Origin: Adineta ricciae
Lineage: Eukaryota > Rotifera > Eurotatoria > Adinetida > Adinetidae
DNA length: 64,000 bases
Direction: 5' to 3'
Assembly: GCA_905250025.1 (NCBI GenBank)
Contig: CAJNOJ010000075.1
Coordinates: 62,001 to 126,000, forward strand
Shown: piece by piece, positions 10,630-22,891 of the stretch
Position numbering within the stretch: the stretch's first letter is position 1
How the letters are laid out: each line of letters begins with the position of its first letter
Translations under genes and position numbers: made by a program
Notes under the pieces: model-generated
What the model saw: the letters and a program-made list of their open reading frames with translations, nothing else
Database searches by the model: none
Told to the model about the DNA's origin: nothing

Positions 10630-12752
10630 TTTTTACCGGGATGATGAAGAAATTCTTTCCTTCTCCTCTTCTTCTTCTTCTTTCTTCTAAAAGAAAAGAT
10701 ACTTTTCTTGTCTTATGTAACCTTGACCGTTTCTTTCTTTTTTTTCTCCTCCGATTTCGAACAAAAAAATTTATCGTCAGATGGAAATGGTTCATTTACA
10801 TAAAGAATGAGGTAGTAACAGATGGATCTATGACAGCATGAGTTTACCCTGCGAGGACAATGCCGTTATTAATGGTAAATAATCATACAAACGAGATTTC
10901 TCCATAGGACTCTCGATTGACGATAACTTCGAAATTCGATAAGTATTTTTTAATGAGTGTCGAAGAAAAAAAAAGAGAAAAACGTCTTATGATTACTCTC
11001 AAGTGATTTTTACAATACTAAATCGTGCTGTTTTGAATCGAAGAAAAGAACTCGTAATACCAAGGTTGTCTGACATGTATCAGGCAATAAATGTAAGTAA
11101 TACAATACTTATTGTCATCAACGCATGACGAGTAAAGGCTAGTAGGTTTCTTATTTTGTACTTGTATGACAGACGAGGTGAAAAGTGTTCATAATATCAA
11201 GCGATCGCAGGATGTGTGCACGTTGTTACGCGATGAAAAAAACCAGTTAACATACATTGAGTGAGGTTATTATTGTTTTCGTCTGTATTCGTTCGTATTA
11301 AAAGACACTTCACTGTACTAAGATTATTCATTATTTACATGTAGAAAAAAAAAAGAGAGAAATACGAACGATCGAGAAGAAAGAAAGGTAGGAAAGAAGA
11401 CAACAGAATGTATGCAGACGCCTTTTTCCTTCCTTTTTTTTTACATAGTTATACGTACTCTTCGCCAAATGCCCTTTCATATGATGTGATTTTTTTGTTA
11501 AACGTCAACTTATGTGTCACATTCGTTTCGTATGCTTTTTTTTCTCTTTTCATCTTACCTTATAGGACAATAAGTACTACCAGTTGTCTCCAATCGATCA
11601 TCTAATGTTATGGTCATCATTCGCGCAAATGAACGTTGTTCATGTGCATATGATAAGAGATAATTTCTCCATTAAAAAATTGTTTTTCTTCCTCTGATAA
11701 CAAAATTATAGTTAATAGTAGAAAATTTCCTGATCGACGTCGAAATTAGGTAAAAACACGTGATGCGCACTACTTTGACTCATGTACACTTTGCGAGCAA
11801 AGGTTTTGCGCCATTCAGAGGTGATTTACCTTTGATACTTGCGCTATTTTGTTTTGAAAAATAAAAAATATCAATCGTCATCTACTTATTTGCTTTTCAG
11901 CTTTAATTTTGCTATTCACTATAAGATTGATCGTAAGACGATGTTTCATACACATTTGTGACCCAATAACTATAACGAGTTGTGCGTTCTTCGAACAGGC
12001 AAAAGGATCACATTTCAATGTATGGGAAGATGTTCGAATGAACTGTAGAGAAGATAAAAAAAGCAGCGATGATCATTATGAACAATTTAGTTCGTGCTAA
12101 TGGTGCGTATTTGCTCACTGTCTATAGGACGCGTCAATGACATCTGATAAAGATTGTACGTGCCGTATGAGTGATGAACAAAAGAATTGTTGATTATTTG
12201 ACAATGCATCAAATAAAACATCTCGATGTTGTCATACATATAAACGCTTATTGTCCTTTGTTTCTTCTTCGATTTTACTTCAAATATCTGTTGAGCAAGA
12301 CACGAATCGTCAGACAATGAAATCAATTCGAATCAATCAAAGAATTTATTTTGAACAGAATAAGAATTATAAACGTGCACATCGTTTTTTATTCTCCTTA
12401 TAATAAGATACGATATGTGCATACATATTATAAGAATAAAGAGAAAAGAAAAAGAGAAAAGAACGAAGGAAAAAAAACCAGAGTGTATGTAACAAATTCG
12501 TTTGTTCAATAGTAAGGAAGTAAAGTAGAGATATGTGTATGTACAAACACAAAAGAACGAACAAGTTAATTATCTGACACAAACAAACAAAAATAGTAAT
12601 AAATACGTTAAACATAAGAGTAGGAAGATAAAAACGCGAGAATTGTAGAGATTAATATTTGAGTTTTTTTGCAAATTCAATAAAAAGAAACGAAGAGTTT
12701 GTCACCGATACAGATATTGTTTGATAGATAGTCACCGTTGATTGGATTTTGT
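10630..12752. other. 2.1-kb intergenic region
   Basis: It lies between the start of the PA-TM-RING gene and the 3' end of PAR-3. AT-rich, with purine and pyrimidine runs (for example a CTT-rich tract near 10660-10690). The short reading frames inside show no family similarity and no codon bias. It probably holds the PA-TM-RING promoter and the PAR-3 3' UTR. Confidence 0.45.
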
Positions 12753-15700
12753 TCAAACGTTTGCTGGATTTTCTAAATGAAAATAATTTCTCGATGGCGG
12801 GTAAATTGGTGCTGACGCATAACCCATTCGTTTGGGTTGTGGTTGAGATGGACTCATTGAATGATCCATATTATGACTGTAGGATGTAAAATGCGATGAT
12901 TGGACGGTGAATGTAGATGGATAAGGTGAGCGAGTCGACGTTGGTAGAATCGATGGATACGATGTCGGTTGATGGTGTTTTAAGGATTGAGAACCATTCA
13001 TATTCGTATGAATGAATTGACGAGGAATGGGTGGATGAGATGATTTTTGATTAGTCATTGAGAGAGAAGACTGAGCCAAGGTAGTCTTCGGTTGATAATC
13101 ATGCGTACCATGAGATTCATGGTGTGTTGATGTAAAATGTTCAGATTTTGGTTTACTGATTGGCGGTGCTTGAGTAGACGTATCGAAACGGTATGGTTGA
13201 TAACCTTGCGGTTGTTGTGGATTATCCTTCGATGACAATGAGTATGAAAATATTCCTGAAGGACGATCGTTCTTCTAAATATCAAATTGACAATGACGAA
13301 AAAGAACAAGAGAATTAAAATTGAAATGCACTTTTTTTGATGATCGACGTGCAGACGAAGACGAAGACGATGAAGCCGAATCTTTCCGGGAACTAAAAGC
13401 AGCAGGCGGTGGTGGTGGATGAAATGCCGGTCGACTGTCATGAGGAGCTAACTGATACTGGACAGGAATTGGTTTAAATGTTCTGTTGCTTGGAAAGAAA
13501 AAGAAATAACGAACAAATGATTCTCATCAATCCCTACTTGTCTTCTAATTGTTCTTTTCGTTTTGATCTAAAATACATATCAAATAGAAACATCCTTCAG
13601 TCAGAAGAGCACACTTACTTATTCGTAAATAAATTTGAAAAGCGAAATCGTTGTTTTTCGAGTTTATTCAATGTGTCTGTATTTGTTGAATCTAAATACA
13701 TTATGCAATTGTCACCTTGAAAAATGTTGATGTTCTATTGAATTGCGGAAATGAACTTCTTCAAAATTTCCAACAAATTACTATCATTGGGAAATGAATT
13801 CTTACTCAATATTAGTGCCTACTGAAGTAATCATCTACATTAATGACTATTTCCTGTTAGACGAAGACGTGTCGATATCCGGAATGATACAAAACCTTGT
13901 ACTCTTACCCTCATCATTGAGATTGGAATTGTGACCGTAGGATTTGTCTACAGCTTGTCGAAATGAGTCATTACATGCTCGACTACGAAGTTTTGCTTGA
14001 CGTTTTCCTTCTCCGTCATGAATTGTTGTAGCGTTAGACGATTCACGTTCGTCTAAGATCTTCGGAATGCTTTCCAATGACGACGAGCGAATCAAACCAG
14101 GTGATGCACGATTTCTATTCGAAGTTGATTTTGGTAATGGTGGTATTGGTTGTTCTATTGAAACGAAAAACGAGAGAATTATGTTCATATCTCAACAGAG
14201 TCAAACGAAACACAAGGCATGCTCATATGAACTCGAACGTTTTTGTTTTTCAAAAACATGCATCTTTTTCGGAGTAGGAAGATGGTCCCATATCATTCAA
14301 AGGCTTTTTTTTTTCGTTGATGTAGACATGCAAAAGATAAACGGATATGGTTCGAAAACAAGAAATGTATATAAGACCTGCTCGTCTATTCACGGAATAA
14401 CGGCAATCATGATCTGTCTTATCGAAATCATTGTCACCATCATCATCATCATCGGAGATGTCAATGAGAGGTGTGAGAATTTCAATTGATGCTGCAGTCG
14501 ATATCGGATATGATTCTGCAAGAAGAACTCGTTTAAATTAATAAATCAATCATTCATTTGTTGCAGACTAATCGTAAGCAAGCAAAGTTTCGACGTACTT
14601 CGTTCAGCTTGTGTTCGACCTTCGTGAAATGATCGCTGTTTCCATTGAATGACTTGTTTGTTAGGTTGATGTGTTAAACGACGTTTCTCGGAAACACTTT
14701 GACGAAATAGAGTTTCACGTTCGAATGGATTTGTCCTTCAAAATTTCATTTATTACAAAACAATGCACATGTGAAGTGAAGAGTAGTCAATGTCTTACCT
14801 ATTACTATCGACGTCATCGGGAGTTTCTGAAAAAGACAAGGAACGAATGAGGCTGAGGATGATCGAAGAGAAGAAACTTTACGTAGATCATTTTCGTATT
14901 GATTCAAGCTTTGTTTATTGCCCGATGATGATGATCGAGGACTAGAAGATTGATGATCTTGGCTACCTGTCAAATTTCAAAACCTATGAATTCATCTTAA
15001 GTAAAACAGAGGCTTACTTAATTGTTGTACAAGTGGTTTTCGGCTGACCGGCGGTGGAACATACGTTGTCAGATCTAGTTCATTTTCATCCTCTTTGAAT
15101 GAAGTTACCGATTGGGATACAGGAAGTATTAAATCAACCTCTTTCACATATCTGGATGAATTTAAACGGTCTTGATCATTGTCGGATGTGTTTGGCAAAC
15201 GGGATATTGTTACTTTAATATGACCTGGATGTATTTCACGACGAACAGATTCGTGTAAAATGGTAGCAGCTTCTAAATTCGATATATTGATTAATGATGA
15301 ATCATTAATAATGAGAATTTGATCATTTGAGCGCAGTCGATTGTCCTAGAGCGAGAAAATAATGCACATAAAAATAACTTCGAAAGAAATGAACTTACTC
15401 GAGATGCTGCACCGCCAGTTAAGATGCTTTTAACAAATATTCCTAAATCGACTGATTGTCCGTCAACAATGGATGTTTTGCCTTTAAAAGTTATTCCCAG
15501 ACCGGCTGATGATGTATCATTCAATGGTATATCGAATGTCATTATTTGTGGTTTGTTTTCATTTGTTGTTCTATCGATGACAAATGTTCCATCATTTCCC
15601 TATCAAATACAAATGAAGTGAAAGAATGAAATGGCTTTAAAGCAAATCAACATACGGAATCTGTTGTTCCTGAACCATCGCATTGTCTTGATACACGGAG

Positions 15701-18373
15701 TTCGACTGTATCACCAACACGCGTCTCACGCAATAAGCCGACTGTTTCTTGCAATGACATTTGTGTAACATCGATAGAATTGACGGATAGTAATCGATCA
15801 CCACGTTGTAAAGATCCATCTTCGATCGCTGCGCCTTTTGGAAATATAGTTTTAACATAGATTGGATTAGCAACACCGGTAGGATTATCTCGAGACGCAA
15901 GTTTAAAGCCAAGACCATCATTTCCTAAAAAAAGAAATAATGATATTCATCAATAATTAACGTACAATTCAGTTGAACATGTGATATATCAGTCTCATTT
16001 CTCTTGACCTTTGCGAACTATCATATTTTAAATATCCATTTACAAATCTAACGTGTCTGCCATCGCGTGCATGATTATATTTCATTAATTGTGAAGAAAA
16101 ACTTGACATCAAGGTCGTTCAACTCGAGTTCATCAGTTTCCTTTAGTAATGTATTTTATCAGTGAACCTGCGAAGGCCGATCGAAGGATAGAAAACCTGC
16201 TCGCGCTCGATTTATTCATACCTTTTACTAGTGTGATTTTAATAATTTTTCCTAATCGTCGTGTGTTTAATGAGTTCATGTTTGGATCGTGATCAGTTGA
16301 TGAAAGATCGTTATTTTGATTGATTTCCGAGAGTGTCGTGCGTGGTTTGTCGGTTGTACGAAATGAAGACGGTTTCGATAGAATCGGCGGATTTTTCGTA
16401 GTTCGAACGATTTTCAGCTCCAATTCGGGCTCAAGTAGAGCAGTACGAAAGATTAGCTGAGCTCTAAAACGAAGTTTATATCAGAAAATACAAATAAATA
16501 TCGAAAAAATTCCTCGATTTACTTGTCAAATGAGCACCGTTCGATATTTATTCGATTGATTTCAACAATCCGATCATTAATTTGTAAAATACCATGTCGT
16601 TTAACTCGTCCATCAGCTTCAATATTTTGTAAAACAAGCCCGTTCACTTGTTGTTCATCACCATTGTAAGGTATGACATGTATACCCAATGGACTATTTT
16701 CTTTGGGCAAAATAATCGAGAATACTTTATCACCAGTTTTATCATCAATATAAACATTGTGCATTTCGACATTATCATCCGAGGATGACTTTTTTATTGC
16801 ATCTTGCGTTGGCGGAGAATTTGTTTGTCGATAGGTCATTTTGTTCGTTGAAGATGATGATTGATGAGAGATGGACTAAAATAGGACATGAGATAACAAA
16901 ACGAATGTTTATTTATGGTTGGAATCATACCTGTTGAGAACTGTAATTAGTATCGTTTTTAACCCGTAAAAATCGATCTATGGGAAAGAAAAAATGAATT
17001 TGATATTTTATTTATTCAAATCATATGTCGGATGTGTTTACACATCGATTTCTGCATGTCACGAACAAAAATTTGATTTCTAACGTCAAGACATCGCTTC
17101 GAGTCTCCAAGGAGTTCTATTATTTCCTCTATTTGGTCGATTTGATTGGCTTCAATCGACGGGCAAGATATAGTAAAATTAATCTTCAACAAAGAACAAT
17201 ATTACACATTCTCTATCGGTAATTTGATAATGTGCTGCTCGACAATATTGTAACACGATATCAGAGTGGACTCTCTGAAAATTTCTCGCATGCTGCTCAT
17301 TATTTAAACGATTACATACAGGTTTGTTTCTTTGTTTGAGTAATATGAGGCGAGTTAGTAGGTAATTTTCAAATTCTCTTCTTATTCTGTCCAACGAGAT
17401 AAAATTGGGCTCGATGATGTTTATACAAAGCGCGGTCAAATATAGTAACAATCAATCATCAATAAAAACGTCTCTCAATCATGTGCGAAATTCATTAGGT
17501 TAATCTTTTATGATCGTCTTTCTTGTAAAAGGAAAAGCCTAGTCTACGTTTTTACTTCTTTCTATCTCATTAACCTGATGTAAGAGCAGTTTAATTCACT
17601 TTCAGGGACAGCTATTTTTTATGACAACGCTCAAATGTAATCACACCTATCTCATTCATCAACCGTCACGCACATACACACGTACAGATAGGGTGGACTC
17701 GAATTTCTTCATCATCGTTCACTTTGCCTGTTGTTCAATGCTCTTGACATGAACATGATGTACAAGTTCAAATTTCGTTCTCTTCGCAGGTTTTATTGTT
17801 CGAATTCAAAGAGTGATAAGAGATGTGAAACGACCTACTTCGCAGATCAGCGTCAGTTACAATCACTTCATGACGATTTGTTGAAGATGGAATCATTAAA
17901 CGATCGTGTTCGGACAAACTTGATGAAAGATTAGAACTAGTTACACTTGAAGATAATTCTCCATTGCTATTCATTGTTGGCGGGGTATATAATGGATAAG
18001 TTGATTGATGAGAATCAATAATAGCGAATAACTAAAAGAATTTCAGATGAAATTCATGTTATTAATCATACGAATTAATTACTTCTTCTCGGTCATCGAC
18101 TACATCGCACACACGATCATCAGAATCGACGACAGCGCCATTATTTAATCGTAAGTGAACTTGATCACTGTTTAAAATTGGACCACTATTGTATGACTAG
18201 CAAGAGAGCAAAGCAAATGTTTTACTGACATGTTAACGTGTGAATGTCTTCTTGCGTACTAGTTTGGAATATTTAGTTGTTGCTGAGTGAATCAATTCAC
18301 GTATGGATATATCGCCATCTAAACCACATGGTACGACAACTTTCTTCTCGCCAAAATTGACAATAACTTTCAT
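12753..18373 (-). CDS. PARD3: PAR-3 polarity scaffold (PARD3 homologue)
   Basis: Scaffold of the PAR-3/PAR-6/aPKC complex at the apical or junctional cortex. The first exon encodes the oligomerising N-terminal CR1 domain (MKVIVNFGEKKVVVPCG at 18373, later RVCDVVDDREELFAIID). Three PDZ domains follow: PDZ1 (NSPLGIHVIPYNG, near 16500-16720), PDZ2 (GLGFKLASRDNPTG, near 15660-15920) and PDZ3 (GLGITFKGKT, near 15210-15545). After these come FRQSVSEKRR and the aPKC-binding CR3 segment ACNDSFRQAVDKSYG, whose serine is the conserved aPKC target. The C-terminus is Ser/Pro/His-rich and disordered, ending at 12753. Most introns are short; one of about 860 bp (16982-17846) and one of about 290 bp (before PDZ2) are longer. 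Three-PDZ order plus CR1 and CR3 make the call firm; exact exon ends in the tail are less certain. Confidence 0.95.
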
Positions 18374-20249
18374 TGAGAAATTTTTCACAAACAAACAGCT
18401 AATGAAGAAATTTGTAGTTTTATATAGATCATCTCTGTAAAACTAAAAGAAATCGAAATAAAAGAAAAACGTCAAGAAGAAGAAGAATGATGATGATGAT
18501 TTCGACGACATACATGAGAAGGAAGAAACGAAGAACGAGTAGTAGAAAAAAAAACGAAAGAGAGAAAGAAAATGAGCAATACTTTCTTCTGCTGTACATA
18601 TATGTATCTGTATGCAGGCGTATAAACGGCGCCGTCCATCTCTCGTGAGGAGGGAACAAACTAGTGGGAGATCGATCAATTGGTCCTATCGAAAGGAAGA
18701 ATGTAACTGCATGCATGTATGTCTACACGTATGGTTTCAATACGCTCGTCAAATCGTTCTCATTTAGAATAATGGAAAGATAATTATATACATAAATTGA
18801 TATAGTTATAAACAAGACAGTGTATAAAAATAGTGATATGATACGCTGTGTTTTATAGTAACTTACAGAGAGGGCTTGATGATTATTATCATGAGCGATC
18901 GAAAGGAAAAAGGCAGAAGTAGGCAAAATAGGTGCGTAGAAAGAAAAAGAACAGCAAGAAAGCAACGACAGAATGGACAAAAGAAAAACAAAGGTAAAGT
19001 TTGATTGGTTTAAATTTAGACTAGTTATCTGTCAAAACGAAAAGAAAACAAAATGGCGAACGCCGTAGACACATATAACGAAGCGAAACTGCATTTTCAG
19101 TAACATGTGTTTGTTATGTTTCATGGTTCAAAAAACATCTTGCCAATCTATATATGTTTATCGTACACTCGACACTTTTTATTCAATATTCCTTTTGCAC
19201 ATATTCACCGTTATCTATTAAGAGATTTCACAGCTATTTATTGAATTCACCGTATAAGTTCGTCTTTTAAATCAGCTTTAGCTTGACGAGCTGTACAAGA
19301 ATTTTACTAAATTGAAGCATTACTATTTTTATTACCGCGATACAAAGCGATAATAACATGCAGAATTCCATATGAAGTGTATTTATATATAAATGCTTCA
19401 CATGACTTTCAGAACTGCTCAGTTCTTCAACTGTTTCAAGTGTATCATACACCGTTGGCCGAAATTGTATATATTCGCAGTGCTCTTTAAACCTGTAAGG
19501 TGTAAAAAGCTGAAAATAATTCACAGAGAACCGCGGATCCAAACATGATTTCCGCAGTCAACGAAAAACTATGTGTCATTTCATAGTCAAACATAGATTT
19601 CAGGATGACACTCAGTTTCTAATTACATCTTCAGTCATACTGTTTAACTTGCTTTCAATTAGTGGAAATCAGCTGAAATAAAAAATGCGATTGAAAATCA
19701 AGAGATCAAAAAAATCACTTTGTTCCCTTTTGGGAATCTTTTTATATCAGACTGGCATATAAGGAATGCCCACTGCTATAACATTCCTTAGCACTAGACA
19801 TCAACTCAATTTTTAAATTTGTTCGAATTTCATCTACTCACCTGATTCGAAGTGTTTAAAACTCTGTAAAGTTTTGAACAACGAAGCGAAGTTTATCAAA
19901 GGTAGAGAGTCGATATCACTGAGAGATGTCCCCATATAGTGAATGGTAAAATAAAGTAACATTGCATACACATTCTAAATTGTGTATACGTGTGTTAAAC
20001 AATCCGATTTTTATTCGTGCAACAAATAAAATCGTTTGGTTTTGACAATAATGCTTTCATCTTATTTTCGAGCATCAATGTACAAAATGTAGTGAAATAT
20101 ATAGGTCACGAATCTTGAATAGAATAGTGAATCAGGAGAAGGTGATTGGTCTTTTTTCGTAGCGACGCGTATTGCATTGGTTAATTTACTGTTGACATTC
20201 TCGGTGGATGCGATTAGAGTCTATGAAAACACAATCGTGAAAACTTAAC
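18374..20249. other. Divergent intergenic region between PAR-3 and CBM21-USP
   Basis: The two genes point away from each other, so both promoters probably lie here. Two small hairpins sit close together: TTCCC/GGGAA at 19723-19736, and an 8-bp stem (AAGGAATG/CATTCCTT) at 19761-19789. No protein-coding exon was recognised. Confidence 0.45.
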
Positions 20250-21946
20250 ATGATTAATTCATCTCCAGTCGCTCGAGAATATTCTCTTCGAATATCGAAG
20301 AATGTGCACCATTGGCCAGATCTTCTTCAACGGGTTTATGAAGAACAAGTAGCTTTAGAAGATATGTTCACAAGAGGCACTACTGTTTACGGAACTGTAC
20401 GGGTCAACAACATTGCATTTGACAAACGAGTCTCCGTTCGGTTTACCATTGACCGATGGAGAACATACTCGATAATCAATGCACTTCATTCGATACATCA
20501 TGCAGATACTAATACAGATTGCTTGCAATTTAAATTACACATACCAAAAGAAGAATTACAATCACCGCCTACGCGTCTTTCATTTGCAATTTGTTATCGG
20601 ATTAATCAACGAGAATTTTGGGATAATAATTTCGGTGAAAATTATAATCTGGATGTCATCGAGCGGTAAATAACATCTAGACAATAATGTCTTTCTATCT
20701 ATGTTATATCAGTAATACATTAGATGCATCATCCAAGTCCTTTAAACAAGATCAGTGGTTGTATCGACAACTTGCTCAAGACTATCACGCGATTTCCGAT
20801 GGAAGAAGAGATTTATGTGGATTGAAAAATCTTGGTGGAACGTGTTACATGAATTCAGTTTTACAATCATTATCAGTGACTGCATCGTTAACTGATTCTC
20901 TTCTAATTGATCACCGTATCGATATGAACGACGGAACAGTACTGAGAGAATATGTGAATTTGTTATATTTACTTCGTTACAGCGATTGTCGTGTTCTATC
21001 ACCGAATCCGTTCAAACAAATTTTTGGTCATTTGCACAAAGCTTATTTGCAAAATCAACAACAAGATGCTCATGAATTTCTTCTCCTACTGTTAGATTGT
21101 TTACATCAAGATCTGATCCAAGTACGAATGAAAGTGATTGTAATCATATAAAGATATAAGTCCTTCAATTCGTATAGATCAAATCGAAGAAAGAGGATCG
21201 AAACACGTCATTAATTCTAGATTTATTTTATGTATGTAGCCTTTAGTTGCAAATATACTCAATGTAATAGTTATATTTTCAGGGTACCTACAGAACAACA
21301 ACGACATGTTCTATATGTAAAAACATGTCAATCAATTATGATCCTTTTCTTTGTCTATCTCTTCCGATACCATCAATGCATCACTGCACATTAGAAGATT
21401 GTTTTGTAGATTTCGACACTGATGAATCTTTAACTGACGATCAGCAATGGTTTTGTAAGATTATATGTTAATTTCGTCCGTTCATTCGTCAGTTTCTCTA
21501 AGGTCCAACATGTCAATGTCTATGCGACGCAACACGACGATTAGAAATCGAGAAGCTCCCGAAAGTTTTAATAATTCAATTGAAAAGGTAAGACGAAATG
21601 CAATAGAAACATGCTCGACAGTATCATTCTGTCAAGATTTGAATTGAATTTCGACCAACAGTGGGTGAAAAACAATAGTCATGTATATTATCCTTTGGAT
21701 AGTTTTGATTTGAAACAGTACTGTTCTTCCTCTTCATCTTATGCATTATATTCGGCTATTAATCATAATGGCACATTGAATGACGGACATTACACGACCT
21801 TCTGCCGAAATCTATCGAACGATTCATCCGCGTGGTTTGAATGCGATGATGATAAAGTCGAATATTCTTCTACAGATAAACTATTGATGAATACCAATGC
21901 CTATCTGCTTTTTTATATTCTCGAACGCAGCAAAATAAACGAATAG
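20250..21946 (+). CDS. CBM21 glycogen-binding domain fused to ubiquitin-specific protease
   Basis: The first exon (20250-20665) encodes a CBM21 module as in PP1 glycogen-targeting subunits (PPP1R3): GTVRVNNIAFDKRVSVRF, DRWRTYS and FWDNNFGENYNL are intact. A 47-bp GT..AG intron (20666-20712) joins it in frame to a USP catalytic domain. The Cys box is LKNLGGTCYMNSVLQSL, the QQDAHEFL box follows, the zinc ribbon has two CxxC pairs (CSIC, CPTC), then LPKVLIIQLKRFE. The His box is GTLNDGHYTTFCR, and AWFECDDDKV supplies the third catalytic region. Further introns lie near 21122-21178, 21233-21282, 21455-21503 and 21589-21638; the joined frame ends at 21946. All catalytic parts are present, so deubiquitinase activity with glycogen targeting is inferred. 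No RVxF PP1-binding motif is seen before CBM21. Two separate genes are unlikely, because the USP part has no good start of its own. Confidence 0.88.
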
Positions 21947-22891
21947 GACACTATTCTTTTATTTCAAAATGCCTTTGTTCTTAGTAGGTCTACTTTGACA
22001 GATATTATAAACTACATAATGAATTACTAATATGACAACAATTACATTCCATCAAATATGAAATTCTAACCAATTGATATGTACGTACTTTGCTACTTTA
22101 CAAAACAAATATTTACTAGCTCAAAGCCACATGCATTATGGCTCTTGACTTGTGTGTACTTATGTCTAATACAATGACAAATGAGATTTCGTTTATAAAA
22201 TTTTCCAGTTCAAGGACGAGAGTCCATTTTGTTTTTTGCTAACAAATAACGTTGTCAGATTACTAAGATTTCATCATAAAAAAATGAAATTCAAATCAGT
22301 GATTATATTATCGAAAAATCTATGGATACGGCGTCAATCTTGTTTTTTTCTCGAATAGGAAACCTTTGCGATGTTTCTATTGGAATTCCGATGATAAACA
22401 ACCTTTGATTGCTTCCCAGAAGATCAGATATGGTCTTGTCTCTATGATGACTCATTGTCGTGCCAACAAGACAGCGAGACATGTATGACGTAATCATTGC
22501 GTAGGTTTATTATTCCACTACTCCTGATTATAGCAACTACTACTCATAGGAAGAAAATGTTTGTAACAAATCTTGCGCAATAACGTCTACACAACATTAC
22601 GTAATGCGATGATAAAGTGCATTTCTCTCGCTCTCTTAACATAAAAAACGGAAACTCCAATGATAATAAAACACGGTATCTTAATTTTTCTACACGATTA
22701 GTAAAAGAGCAGATCGAATTCCACAGCCGTGATTCATTTTTCTCCTTTTGCACACCAGAACAGGAAAAAAGAATTTCATCATGTACAAACATATATATAT
22801 ATATATATATACCTTCACTGCGCATAACATTTTTCATTCGTATTTCTTATTACTTACTCGTAACTTGACTTTATCTACTAGATTATTCAAA
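21947..22891. other. Intergenic region with (TA)n tract
   Basis: It separates the CBM21-USP gene from the F-BAR gene, both on the plus strand. A (TA)n microsatellite occupies about 22791-22811. A splice-acceptor-like CTACTAG lies shortly before the F-BAR ATG. No gene is seen. Confidence 0.45.

Noticed and set aside
17179-17451. Open frame inside the 860-bp PAR-3 intron
   Set aside because: No domain recognised; the exon joins on either side continue PAR-3 without it.
19267-19542. Minus-strand open frame of 91 codons
   Set aside because: No family similarity, biased to hydrophobic residues as expected from AT-rich DNA, and no splice-consistent partners.
20687-21151. A separate USP gene starting at the ATG near 20687
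   Set aside because: That Met lies inside the 47-bp intron. The codons after it show no USP similarity until exon 2, and splicing to the CBM21 exon keeps the frame exactly.
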